Origin: LMUY01 sp965276785
Lineage (GTDB): Bacteria > Pseudomonadota > Alphaproteobacteria > Acetobacterales > Acetobacteraceae
Reading direction: 5' to 3'
Length of the DNA: 64,000 nt
NCBI GenBank assembly: GCA_965276785.1
Contig: OZ255629.1
Coordinates: 62,001 to 126,000 of the forward strand
The position numbers and the translations under genes are program-made. The notes beneath the pieces were generated by a model. It saw only the letters and a list, made by a program, of their open reading frames with translations. It did no database searches and had not been told where the DNA came from. Below, piece by piece: positions 52,379-59,094 of this stretch; position 1 is the first letter of the stretch; each line of letters begins with the position of its first letter.

Positions 52379-52679
52379 CGCGCGCCCCCGTCGAAGCAAT
52401 TGCCGGCGCACTGGCGGCTTGCACACCGGCAACCTGCGGAAGACTTTGAAGGTAGCCCTCCGCTGCCTCAGGACGCGCGCACCTACCAATAGCACGCACG
52501 CCCTCCAACCGCGCCCAATCGGACACGAGTTGACCTGTAATTCGCTTGGCAATGCTCCGAGCCTGCCGCTGCGTTACCCCGGCCTCGGGATGGTCGGCCG
52601 CGAAGCTACGCACCTGGCCCTCGGTGAGCCGCAGTAGCGCTTGCACAAACGGGTCGGGGGATTTGTAGAGGCTAGGCAT
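52371..52679 (-). CDS. Hypothetical protein, 102 aa
   Basis: Starts MPSLYKSPDPFVQALLRLTE; has SFAADHPEAGVTQRQARSIA and ITGQLVSDWARLEGV. The frame is also open upstream to 52841, but an ATG in an overlap with the Mom-like gene's end supports 52679. Unknown function; between two DNA-modification genes. Confidence 0.55.
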   Translation of the reverse strand: MPSLYKSPDPFVQALLRLTEGQVRSFAADHPEAGVTQRQARSIAKRITGQLVSDWARLEGVRAIGRCARPEAAEGYLQSLPQVAGVQAASAPAIASTGARDA

Positions 52680-53172
52680 CACGCGCTCTCCGTGCCGCTC
52701 TGATCGCCGGGTCGGCATGCCAGCCCCAAACAGTTTTACTACGCCCCTTGCGCTGACTGCGGGCATCTGTGCCACTGCGCGATCGGCCAAGCGGTATCCA
52801 ACCGTCGAAACGGTATGTGTCGCCCGAGTGCAGCGCCTCATCCTGGTAGCTAATGGCCCATGGGTAGCCGTAAGCTGGGAATATCATCTCGCGCCAAAGC
52901 CGCAACATCACGCGACATAAGTCAGTGCGAGCTGCGCATAGACGGGCGAGCTCCATGGCGTCATCACGAGTCAAACCATCGACAGTCTGCTCTCGGATCA
53001 GGCCTGCACCGATCGTGACTGCCACCAGCTTACCATGCTCAAACATGCCATGCGCCCACATGAGACCGTTGGGCCGGTTGCAGGCACCCATGCGATGCCC
53101 CCAGTGCACGAGTGCTGCATTGGCTTTGGCAAGCTCGATTGCTTCCAAATGCTGGATGGGGGCAATCAGCAT
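52672..53172 (-). CDS. Mom-like DNA-modification protein (GNAT-like), 166 aa
   Basis: The arrangement resembles phage Mom and related acyltransferase-fold proteins: LWAHGMFEHGKLVAVTIGAG-like strands (here WAHGMFEHGKLVAVTIGAGL), the ELARLCAARTDLCRVMLRLW helix, and WAISYQDEALHSGDTYRFDG followed by WIPLGRSRSG. In Mom this region carries the Tyr/Asp and the YxxxxW-type contact for modifying adenines. Family assignment is by eye. Location beside a methyltransferase fits an anti-restriction cluster. Confidence 0.6.
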   Translation of the reverse strand: MLIAPIQHLEAIELAKANAALVHWGHRMGACNRPNGLMWAHGMFEHGKLVAVTIGAGLIREQTVDGLTRDDAMELARLCAARTDLCRVMLRLWREMIFPAYGYPWAISYQDEALHSGDTYRFDGWIPLGRSRSGTDARSQRKGRSKTVWGWHADPAIRAARRARDA

Positions 53173-53459
53173 TTAGATGCATCATCCCTCCGCAGCACTT
53201 CCCCGCCGCCGTGCATCGGCCCCCACACATTAACATTTACCCACTCAACAAATGCCTTAACATAGCTGTCAGTAAATCCCGTGGCATCGTCGATTATGGC
53301 GTCCAGACCGCTGCGCGCTGGTACATACCGCATGCCGCTGTCCTGCTCGAATGCAGCTTGCACGTCCGGATTGACAAGAGCCCAAGACATGCACGATGCC
53401 CACGCTGGCGCCATGTAATCGGGCGTGTCGGCTGGCATCATTGACGGGCGCTCGTTCAT
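53166..53459 (-). CDS. Hypothetical protein, 97 aa
   Basis: Has APAWASCMSWALVNPDVQAA and FTDSYVKAFVEWVNVNVWGP; predicted helical. Overlaps both neighbours by a few bases, as usual in this operon. Not recognised. Confidence 0.5.
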   Translation of the reverse strand: MNERPSMMPADTPDYMAPAWASCMSWALVNPDVQAAFEQDSGMRYVPARSGLDAIIDDATGFTDSYVKAFVEWVNVNVWGPMHGGGEVLRRDDASKC

Positions 53460-54184
53460 GTCGCCCTCGCCGGAAACTCATGCCACTGGCGACCATCGAG
53501 CTCGTCGCCGCGGGCCTGCTTGCCCCACTGCTTAAACCAATAGGCCACGCCTTGGGCCTGACATTGATCGCGCAGTCTACGCGGCCAACGCGGCTCCATG
53601 ATGCGGGCGCGCGGGCCGCTCTCACCGCCCGCAATGACCCAATGGATATCACTCAAGTCTGGCGTAATCGCCTCTAGCATAGGCTCGCAAGACAGGAACC
53701 GCACCCGCGCCTCGATGGCTCGTAAATGATTAATGCGGATATCGGCTTGCAATTGATCCTCGACAGTGGTGCCGAGCCATACGTTCGGCCAGCCATCGTC
53801 CCAATCTGCGGGAAGCATCTTAGCGATGTTTTGCGGGCGCTTGGTGAGCAACTGCCAGTCCAACCAAGGGGTAGACCGAATTAATTGCCACAGTCGGTCG
53901 CGAACGCCTTCCGGCCAACGGTTGTCGAACACGTCAGCCATCGACGCACAAAACACCCTCGACCTGATGCCCGCCTTTTCGGCAGCCCGGTTCCATCGCA
54001 GCGGTTCGTTCCAGTGGCCGTCGCCAAATTCACGAAAGCCACCATGCGGCCCCCATAAGCCCGCGTGGAAGCGGTTTGCCAATTCCTCGGCATAGCAATG
54101 GTCGCAAGCCGGACTCACCTTCAAACACCCCCAGACGGGGTTGAAAGTGTGATCCGTCCAACTGATGCCGGTGTGCTCACCCAT
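53456..54184 (-). CDS. Phage Gp37/Gp68-family (DUF5131) protein
   Basis: A 242-residue protein opening MGEHTGISWTDHTFNPVWGC, followed by a cysteine cluster (CLKVSPACDHCYAE, CX7CX2C) that could bind an Fe-S cluster as in radical-SAM-like enzymes. Other family parts are FCASMADVFDNRWPEGVRD, LTKRPQNI and GGESGPRARIM. The family is common in phages and its function is unknown; the Cys pattern suggests radical chemistry, perhaps on nucleic acids. Start at ATG 54184, not the longer frame. Confidence 0.8.
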   Translation of the reverse strand: MGEHTGISWTDHTFNPVWGCLKVSPACDHCYAEELANRFHAGLWGPHGGFREFGDGHWNEPLRWNRAAEKAGIRSRVFCASMADVFDNRWPEGVRDRLWQLIRSTPWLDWQLLTKRPQNIAKMLPADWDDGWPNVWLGTTVEDQLQADIRINHLRAIEARVRFLSCEPMLEAITPDLSDIHWVIAGGESGPRARIMEPRWPRRLRDQCQAQGVAYWFKQWGKQARGDELDGRQWHEFPARAT

Positions 54185-54488
54185 GGTCTGCACCCGGCGG
54201 CGCGGGCAGCGGGCGCCAATGCGTGGGGTTGCGCACGTAGCTATCGAGTCCCGTTGCCCACCAATCGTTCTCGTCTTCCCACCAGCCAACATGCTGAGAC
54301 ATGGCGCGCAGCAGAATGCGTGAACCGTCTTTTGGCGCGGTCTCGATTGGTTGCCAAGCCGCGCGCTCGGCTGCTTCCAGAGCGGCGCGCATGTTTTGGG
54401 CAAACCGGCCCGCGATCGCATTCGTCGGCCAAGTTTCGCTAACGGCGAACGCATCGCAGGCGGCTTCCACCATTTCGTCCGTGATCAC
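54177..54488 (-). CDS. DUF551-like protein, 103 aa
   Basis: The C-terminal half has AWQPIETAPKDGSRILLRA, GWWEDENDWWAT and NPTHWRPLPAPP, the hallmark of DUF551. The N-terminus has a helix (DEMVEAACDAFAVSETWPTN) seen in several phage proteins. GTG 54488 overlaps the upstream stop and follows GGGAG, the repeated initiation cassette seen three times here. Confidence 0.7.
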   Translation of the reverse strand: MITDEMVEAACDAFAVSETWPTNAIAGRFAQNMRAALEAAERAAWQPIETAPKDGSRILLRAMSQHVGWWEDENDWWATGLDSYVRNPTHWRPLPAPPGADHG

Positions 54489-54778
54489 GATGCGTCTCCC
54501 GTCTCTGCCACCCACGATTCGCCCGTCACTTTGGTCAAGGCCGCGGCAAGATCATGACGCCACCGCGGAGCATAGCGATGATCACGCGGTTGATGCTGAT
54601 CCACGAACGTTTCCAATGAAGTAAGTGAACTGAAAGATTTATTGCTGCATTCTTCCTGCGTTGGAAGCATGATCGTCGGCCTTGAGACCGCCCGGTCGTC
54701 TGCACTACATGGGAACGGATCGGCCATACAGCGCTCAAACGTGAGGCATTGCTCATCTCGGCAAGACTTCCAACTCAT
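54485..54778 (-). CDS. Hypothetical protein, 97 aa
   Basis: Begins MSWKSCRDEQCLTFERCMAD and has LETFVDQHQPRDHRYAPRWR. It ends GDAS inside the repeated cassette that also starts the next gene. Unknown function. Confidence 0.5.
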   Translation of the reverse strand: MSWKSCRDEQCLTFERCMADPFPCSADDRAVSRPTIMLPTQEECSNKSFSSLTSLETFVDQHQPRDHRYAPRWRHDLAAALTKVTGESWVAETGDAS

Positions 54779-55086
54779 GATGCGTCTCCCGCACGGTCTA
54801 GCCGCTCGATCTCGGCAACGATCAATGCCCCAGCCTTAATGAGGTCGCGGCGGCACGTCGTCGGCTTCCACCACTCCGCGCTCCATGGCCAGACTACTAC
54901 CGGTCGTCCAACGTTCCACTTGCGAGTAGTCTCACCTTCGCCGGCGTTGTAAGCATAAGCCGCAGCAGCAAGGGCCATTTCACCGTGCACATGCGTATCG
55001 TCGTGCTCCGGTGTCCAGCCCTCGATGATGGTTTGCCGTTCGCGCTCGCGGGCGATTTCGAGGATGACGTACTCATGCGGTTTCAC
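54775..55086 (-). CDS. Conserved phage protein, 103 aa
   Basis: ILEIARERERQTIIEGWTPE, HDDTHVHGEMALAAAAYAYN and the tail WPWSAEWWKPTTCRRDLIKA are typical of a widespread small phage protein without assigned function. GTG 55086 is chosen because it belongs to the repeated GGGAGACGCAT cassette. Confidence 0.65.
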   Translation of the reverse strand: MKPHEYVILEIARERERQTIIEGWTPEHDDTHVHGEMALAAAAYAYNAGEGETTRKWNVGRPVVVWPWSAEWWKPTTCRRDLIKAGALIVAEIERLDRAGDAS

Positions 55087-55140
55087 AATGCGTCTCCCGC
55101 TTCCCGCCACCGCTTCGTCAGCGTGCGCGGGCTCAAACGC

Positions 55141-55464
55141 CTACTCCTCGTCTTCGCCAAGATCATCGCTCTGATCCGTCAATTTTGGCGCATCTCGATA
55201 ATCCAACGGCCGGGCCGGACGCGGATCAGCGCCGTAGCGGCCGATCTGTTCGCGGACGATTTCTTCCGTGCACGGTCGAAGCGCATAGACCGCCGATGCG
55301 CCGTAGTACTCAGTCACCGTCACATCCTGGCCGACGTCATCCTTGCTGACGGGAATATCGATCCGCAGCATCTTGCTACCAGCGATCTCCACCTCGCGCA
55401 CGTAGCCCGGGCGCTGCCGGTGTCCCATCAACTCGACGATTGCATAACCTTCGTATTCGCTCAT
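55141..55464 (-). CDS. Hypothetical protein, 107 aa
   Basis: Begins MSEYEGYAIVELMGHRQRPG and continues VREVEIAGSKMLRIDIPV and YGASAVYALRPCTEEIVREQ, a compact beta-rich layout common to small phage proteins that accompany recombination genes. ATG 55464 shares a base with the upstream stop (TGATG). Confidence 0.6.
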   Translation of the reverse strand: MSEYEGYAIVELMGHRQRPGYVREVEIAGSKMLRIDIPVSKDDVGQDVTVTEYYGASAVYALRPCTEEIVREQIGRYGADPRPARPLDYRDAPKLTDQSDDLGEDEE

Positions 55465-55658
55465 CACGCCACCTCCCCAAACACCGCCCGCAGATCGCAC
55501 GCGGCAAACACCCATCCCTGCGGCACCGTCGCCTGCAACCCGTCCCGCAGCAGCACCGCCACGTTGTCGCCAGCCGGGTGCAGCACCACGCCGTATTCGC
55601 CCTCGGCAAACCGGGCGTAGCGGCGGGACGGGTCGCGGATTAGGACCTCACCGGTCAC
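55464..55658 (-). CDS. Small hypothetical protein, about 64 aa
   Basis: Contains VLIRDPSRRYARFAEGEYGV and LHPAGDNVAVLLRDGLQATV. GTG 55658 overlaps the RecT-like gene's end; the ORF is open further up but would then overlap it deeply. Start uncertain. Confidence 0.45.
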   Translation of the reverse strand: MTGEVLIRDPSRRYARFAEGEYGVVLHPAGDNVAVLLRDGLQATVPQGWVFAACDLRAVFGEVA

Positions 55659-56520
55659 TGGGAAGATCGCCCGGAAACACGTCATCCAGCGGCGCATCGA
55701 TCGCGGCGCGAGCCGCCGTGAACGCCTCCAGCAACTGATCACGCAAGTCCAGCGCGCCGGCCTGCTCCAATTCCTCTAATAGAGGCCCGGCTTTCTTCTG
55801 GATGCGCGCTAGCCGGTCTGTTGTGCCAGCGCCGTTGGCCGCAGTGATCACGGCCGCCACGCGTTCGGGGAACTTCGGGTCTGGTTGTTCGGGGATTGTG
55901 TCGCCATCCAATGCCGCGTCCATCGCAGCGCCCGGCCGAACTGTGGATTCGATCGTGCGGCCGGTGTGCGGCGGCTCATAAGACCGGTCGAACTCCTCCG
56001 GCGCGTAGACGCCTAGAATGACCGATGGCGTCCAACGCCGCGCCCAAATCCGAGATGCGCTGTAGACGAGCTGCTGATCCGGCTGCTTTTTCCACATGCC
56101 GTTGTCGGTCCGCACATCGCGAAACACCACAGTCACTTCGCGAGGAGTGCTTTCGCCGCGTCTTGTTGCCCACGCGCGAACCTTGCGAGCATCGCCATCG
56201 CCGGTGAACTCGTAGTCCATAAAGCCAACAATGGCGCCGCTGGTCTCCACCGCTGCCGCCACCAGTTTGCCCTCAAACATCAGCTTGCCACCGATGCTGC
56301 TGGTAGCTTGAGCCACGGCAAACGGGCTCATGTTCCAACGCAACGCCTGCTCGATGACCATGAAACAATCGCCCGGCTGACCTTGCAAATGCTTCGGCAC
56401 AAGCCTGGCGCTGGCCATGACATCGGCAAGCTTAAGCACGTCTGACATGTTGGACGGCATCAATGCGGCGCTTCCGGTCACTGATGCTTGGCGGTTTGGT
56501 ATCGTCACAAGATTGCTCAT
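55648..56520 (-). CDS. RecT-family single-strand annealing protein
   Basis: A 290-residue RecT-like recombinase: SDVLKLADVMASARLVPKHL and PGDCFMVIEQALRWNMSPFA at the N-terminus, SIGGKLMFEGKLVAAAVETS, then YSASRIWARRWTPSVILGVY before VYAPEEFD. The C-terminal ~90 residues are variable. It anneals single strands during phage recombination. Adjacent to a Gp157-like gene, as often in such operons; no exonuclease partner is recognised nearby. Confidence 0.85.
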   Translation of the reverse strand: MSNLVTIPNRQASVTGSAALMPSNMSDVLKLADVMASARLVPKHLQGQPGDCFMVIEQALRWNMSPFAVAQATSSIGGKLMFEGKLVAAAVETSGAIVGFMDYEFTGDGDARKVRAWATRRGESTPREVTVVFRDVRTDNGMWKKQPDQQLVYSASRIWARRWTPSVILGVYAPEEFDRSYEPPHTGRTIESTVRPGAAMDAALDGDTIPEQPDPKFPERVAAVITAANGAGTTDRLARIQKKAGPLLEELEQAGALDLRDQLLEAFTAARAAIDAPLDDVFPGDLPSDR

Positions 56521-56984
56521 GCTGGCGTGTCCTTTTTGGCCGTAATCCTAAGATGCTGCTCGCCACCGTTCCCGAGCTCCGCGCCTGCCACGGGTCCGCG
56601 TTTGAGCGCCGCCGCCAGCAGTCGCTTGTCCGGTGCGGGTTGCGTCAGATATTCGAGTGGCACCGCGGCTGCATCGGTCACAAGGACTTTGCGAGCGGCC
56701 GCGGTGAGGCTCACGACGTGGTGCTGGCAGTCGATTTGCGTGGCTCCGGTCTCCGCCATCTGCTGCGCAAGCGTCTCGCGCAGCGCGCGCGGATCGGCCG
56801 CGTCGTGCAGCGCCTCTAGGGCAACGATTAGCTCCGTGGTGCTGCGCATTGCGGCTACGATGTCGGTGTCTGCCAACAGTGCACCATAGGGGGCCTTGGT
56901 CCGCGTCACCGCAAGCTTGATCGGACCGAGCGCGTCGCGCCCGGCGTCCTGCAGCAGCGCCACGACTTCGGCCGCGCCGCTCAC
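56517..56984 (-). CDS. Gp157-like / host-nuclease-inhibitor-type protein, 155 aa
   Basis: The C-terminal part has TGATQIDCQHHVVSLTAAAR, VLVTDAAAVPLEYLTQPAPD and GPVAGAELGNGGEQHLRITA, the ending typical of siphovirus Gp157-type proteins, and the N-terminus is helical. ATG-type overlap with the RecT gene. Possible nuclease inhibition during infection is known for some relatives. Confidence 0.6.
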   Translation of the reverse strand: MSGAAEVVALLQDAGRDALGPIKLAVTRTKAPYGALLADTDIVAAMRSTTELIVALEALHDAADPRALRETLAQQMAETGATQIDCQHHVVSLTAAARKVLVTDAAAVPLEYLTQPAPDKRLLAAALKRGPVAGAELGNGGEQHLRITAKKDTPA

Positions 56985-57193
56985 GCCGCCCCTCCATCAA
57001 TCGCCACCACCTGCGGCTTGCCCCGCTCCCGCAACATTTCCAGCGCCGCAACCTTGCAGTCGAGCAACGCAATCCGCTCGGCCGTGTAGCGCAGGAAATA
57101 CCGCGCCTCCTCCAAATCGGTCGCCTGCTCCGACCACGCCTGCGCATCGGCGGCGATGTTGCTCAGTCGGATTGCAATCGGGGTGCGGATCAT
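56981..57193 (-). CDS. Hypothetical protein, 70 aa
   Basis: Helical: SNIAADAQAWSEQATDLEEA and TAERIALLDCKVAALEMLRE. Overlaps both neighbours; typical of small early phage genes. Unknown. Confidence 0.5.
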   Translation of the reverse strand: MIRTPIAIRLSNIAADAQAWSEQATDLEEARYFLRYTAERIALLDCKVAALEMLRERGKPQVVAIDGGAA

Positions 57194-57378
57194 GCGTCAC
57201 CTATGGCTGCGGTTGTTGCCTCGTCACGGCTGCACCGGCATTGCGCCATGACGCGGGTGCAGACTTGCTCCACGGGCAGGTAGGGGTTCTCGGTCTCGAT
57301 GCGCTCCCAGGCGCGGGCGATGGCGACCCGGCGCGCAATGCGGCGCACGGCCAAACGGGTGCGGAACCAGCGGAGCAT
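57190..57378 (-). CDS. Hypothetical protein, 62 aa
   Basis: LRWFRTRLAVRRIARRVAIA then QVCTRVMAQCRCSRDEATTA; basic and helical. Overlaps the gene at 56981 by four bases. Unknown. Confidence 0.5.
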   Translation of the reverse strand: MLRWFRTRLAVRRIARRVAIARAWERIETENPYLPVEQVCTRVMAQCRCSRDEATTAAIGDA

Positions 57379-57656
57379 TAAGACGGCTCCTCTGCATCGA
57401 CAATTGGCCCAGCCGCATGCTGTATCAGCGCTTCGTGCAATGACATCGTATCAACATGGCTATTGAGGCACATGGCAAGCATGACCGCGCAATTCTCGAT
57501 GTTGAACAAAGCATCACCCTCGATCGAAACACGAAGCACTCTACGAAGCTGCGTGAAGGGACTGTCGCCTACTTCGACGATCACGGCTGTTAAGTCGTCC
57601 GAACAAACGGTTCGGTAGTTACCCGCTCGAATGGGGCTGACCATCATCACATGCAT
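57378..57656 (-). CDS. Hypothetical protein, 92 aa
   Basis: Begins MHVMMVSPIRAGNYRTVCSD and has VIVEVGDSPFTQLRRVLRVS and NIENCAVMLAMCLNSHVDTM. The longer frame upstream overlaps the exported gene and is not a real start. Unknown. Confidence 0.5.
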   Translation of the reverse strand: MHVMMVSPIRAGNYRTVCSDDLTAVIVEVGDSPFTQLRRVLRVSIEGDALFNIENCAVMLAMCLNSHVDTMSLHEALIQHAAGPIVDAEEPS

Positions 57657-58381
57657 TCCTTCGGAGCCACCGCGCCGCGCCCATACGCGCCGCAATACGC
57701 AGGCTTTACCGGCGCCGCCGGCACGATCGCAGCCGCCGTCTGCACGTGCGCCACTGTCTCCGCTCGCGACAGATAGGCCGTCACTTCGCGCCGATCGTCG
57801 TAACAGGGCTCGCCACGCCCCAGCATCGCCACGTGCTTGCGAGCCAAGCGGTAGTCGTCGCTCTCCACGCACAGCGTCTCCATCGCCACGTCATCACCGT
57901 GCACGCGCATCGCTTGGCAACTGCGGTCCATGTTGCCGATCGAGAGCGAGGTCGAACCGACGGGAAAGCTCGCACCTGCCGCCACGCCGCCGCCGCTGCA
58001 CGGGCTGTTGTTGACGATAGTGGCGGGGGCAACGCCCGGCGCCTCATAGGGCACGCGATAGCTGGTGCCGTAGCCGCCTGCGCCCTCGACCGTGACCGTG
58101 CTGCCGTAGCTGGTGCCACCGGACGCGCGTGAGGCGCCGCCTGCGCCGCCAGCTCCACCGGCGGCCGTGACCGGGCCGTTGCTGGCGGTGGCCGCGCCGC
58201 CGCGGGCGATGGCTGCCGAGCCGGACAGCGCGGTTGCGTTGGACGCCACGCCGATTCCGCCGCTGCCCGCGTTGGGGCTGGTGATGTAGCCGATGCCGCT
58301 TTGCGCGTGCGCCGCCAGCGGCAGCGCGGTGGCTAGCAACGCGAGGCGGAGTGTGGACGTTAGAGTGATAGCCTTGGGCAT
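57647..58381 (-). CDS. Exported Gly/Ala-rich protein, 244 aa
   Basis: A good signal peptide (STLRLALLATALPLAAHAQ) followed by ~110 residues rich in Gly, Ala and Ser (GGAATASNGPVTAAGGAGGA), then a Cys-containing globular end with NNSPCSGGGVAAGASFPVGS and MDRSCQAMRVHGDDVAMETL. An exported protein in a recombination operon is unexpected. Preceded by the conserved CTAACCCGGAGCACA leader and a perfect 11-bp hairpin. Confidence 0.65.
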   Translation of the reverse strand: MPKAITLTSTLRLALLATALPLAAHAQSGIGYITSPNAGSGGIGVASNATALSGSAAIARGGAATASNGPVTAAGGAGGAGGASRASGGTSYGSTVTVEGAGGYGTSYRVPYEAPGVAPATIVNNSPCSGGGVAAGASFPVGSTSLSIGNMDRSCQAMRVHGDDVAMETLCVESDDYRLARKHVAMLGRGEPCYDDRREVTAYLSRAETVAHVQTAAAIVPAAPVKPAYCGAYGRGAVAPKECM

Positions 58382-58399
58382 GTCATGTGCTCCGGGTTA

Positions 58400-58435
58400 G
58401 GACTGACCGGGCGGGTTACAGCGTCCGGTCAGTCC
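58400..58435 (-). promoter_or_regulatory. Hairpin and conserved leader before the exported gene
   Basis: Perfect 11-bp stem (GGACTGACCGG with CCGGTCAGTCC) with 14-base loop. Downstream, on the coding strand, comes CTAACCCGGAGCACA and then the start. The same leader follows the hairpin at 58740. Confidence 0.6.
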
Positions 58436-58452
58436 GGTTGTTGCTTGTGTTG

Positions 58453-58722
58453 TTAAAATTCGGGCGCGGTTTCGGACGCGTGGCCAATCGCTTCGGGCGC
58501 ATTGCCAACCGGATCGGGATTTATGGCTGCTACTAAGTCTACGTCATTAAAACTGATGTTATCCAACCAAGACTCCTGATTGTCTGAAATGACGTAAGGG
58601 CCTTTGTAACTGTCTCGCTTTAGTCTTGTCATACGAGACGCAATCTGCAGCAAGACGCCGACGTCCTGCGGATCGATTGTATATTCGTGATATAAAACTC
58701 GGACTGTCACCATTCTCGGCAT
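58453..58722 (-). CDS. Hypothetical protein, 89 aa
   Basis: MPRMVTVRVLYHEYTIDPQD, then LLQIASRMTRLKRDSYKGPY and VISDNQESWLDNISFNDVDL. A compact alpha/beta layout. Preceded by the same hairpin-plus-CCGGAGCAC leader as the next gene. Lower GC than its neighbours. Unknown. Confidence 0.5.
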   Translation of the reverse strand: MPRMVTVRVLYHEYTIDPQDVGVLLQIASRMTRLKRDSYKGPYVISDNQESWLDNISFNDVDLVAAINPDPVGNAPEAIGHASETAPEF

Positions 58723-58739
58723 TGCTGTGCTCCGGGTTA

Positions 58740-58774
58740 GAGCCGGCCGGGAGTTTCCGCCTCCCGGTTGGCTC
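58740..58774 (-). promoter_or_regulatory. Second hairpin with the same leader
   Basis: 14-bp stem with two mismatches (GAGCCGGCCGGGAG against CTCCCGGTTGGCTC), 7-base loop. The stem sequence differs from the hairpin at 58400, yet both are followed by CTAACCCGGAGCACA and a start codon. Confidence 0.55.
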
Positions 58775-58782
58775 GGTTGCGA

Positions 58783-59094
58783 TTAGAAGCCTTGCGGAAA
58801 CGCGGGGTGGATATGCACGGGCAGACCGGTGAACAGCGGCGCCCGGATGTGGCACGATGTCGTTAGCGCGGGCGGCGCAGGCGAGAGATAGCGACCCAAA
58901 CCGTAACCGACCCCGATTTCTACGAGTCCTAGAGAGACACCGAGCAACCACGTAGCGAGCTTCCACGGGTCGGCCCGGCGGCGCTGCGACGGGTTTGGGT
59001 CGCACGCGGCGGCGAGCTCAGCCTCGGTGAAATCGGGAGAGTAAAACACGCTGCCGCCTATCTCATTAGGAGCAGCGGAGTCTGGATTTATCAC
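58783..59094 (-). CDS. Single-span membrane protein, 103 aa
   Basis: N-terminal soluble part with VFYSPDFTEAELAAACDPNP, then a membrane segment (LATWLLGVSLGLVEIGVGYG) and a Pro/His-rich tail. GTG 59094 overlaps the repeat gene's stop (GTGA). Unknown. Confidence 0.5.
   Translation of the reverse strand: MINPDSAAPNEIGGSVFYSPDFTEAELAAACDPNPSQRRRADPWKLATWLLGVSLGLVEIGVGYGLGRYLSPAPPALTTSCHIRAPLFTGLPVHIHPAFPQGF

Larger units (their letters stand above)
54485..55099 (-). repeat. Three copies of a 17-bp stop/ribosome-site/start cassette
   Basis: CGGGAGACGCATYRTGA (coding strand) occurs at 54485-54501, 54775-54791 and 55083-55099. In each, GGGAG is the ribosome-binding site and the final RTG the start of the next gene; in the first two the same bases also encode GDAS and the stop of the previous gene. 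The third is preceded by a short open frame with the similar ending AGDAL. Confidence 0.7.
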
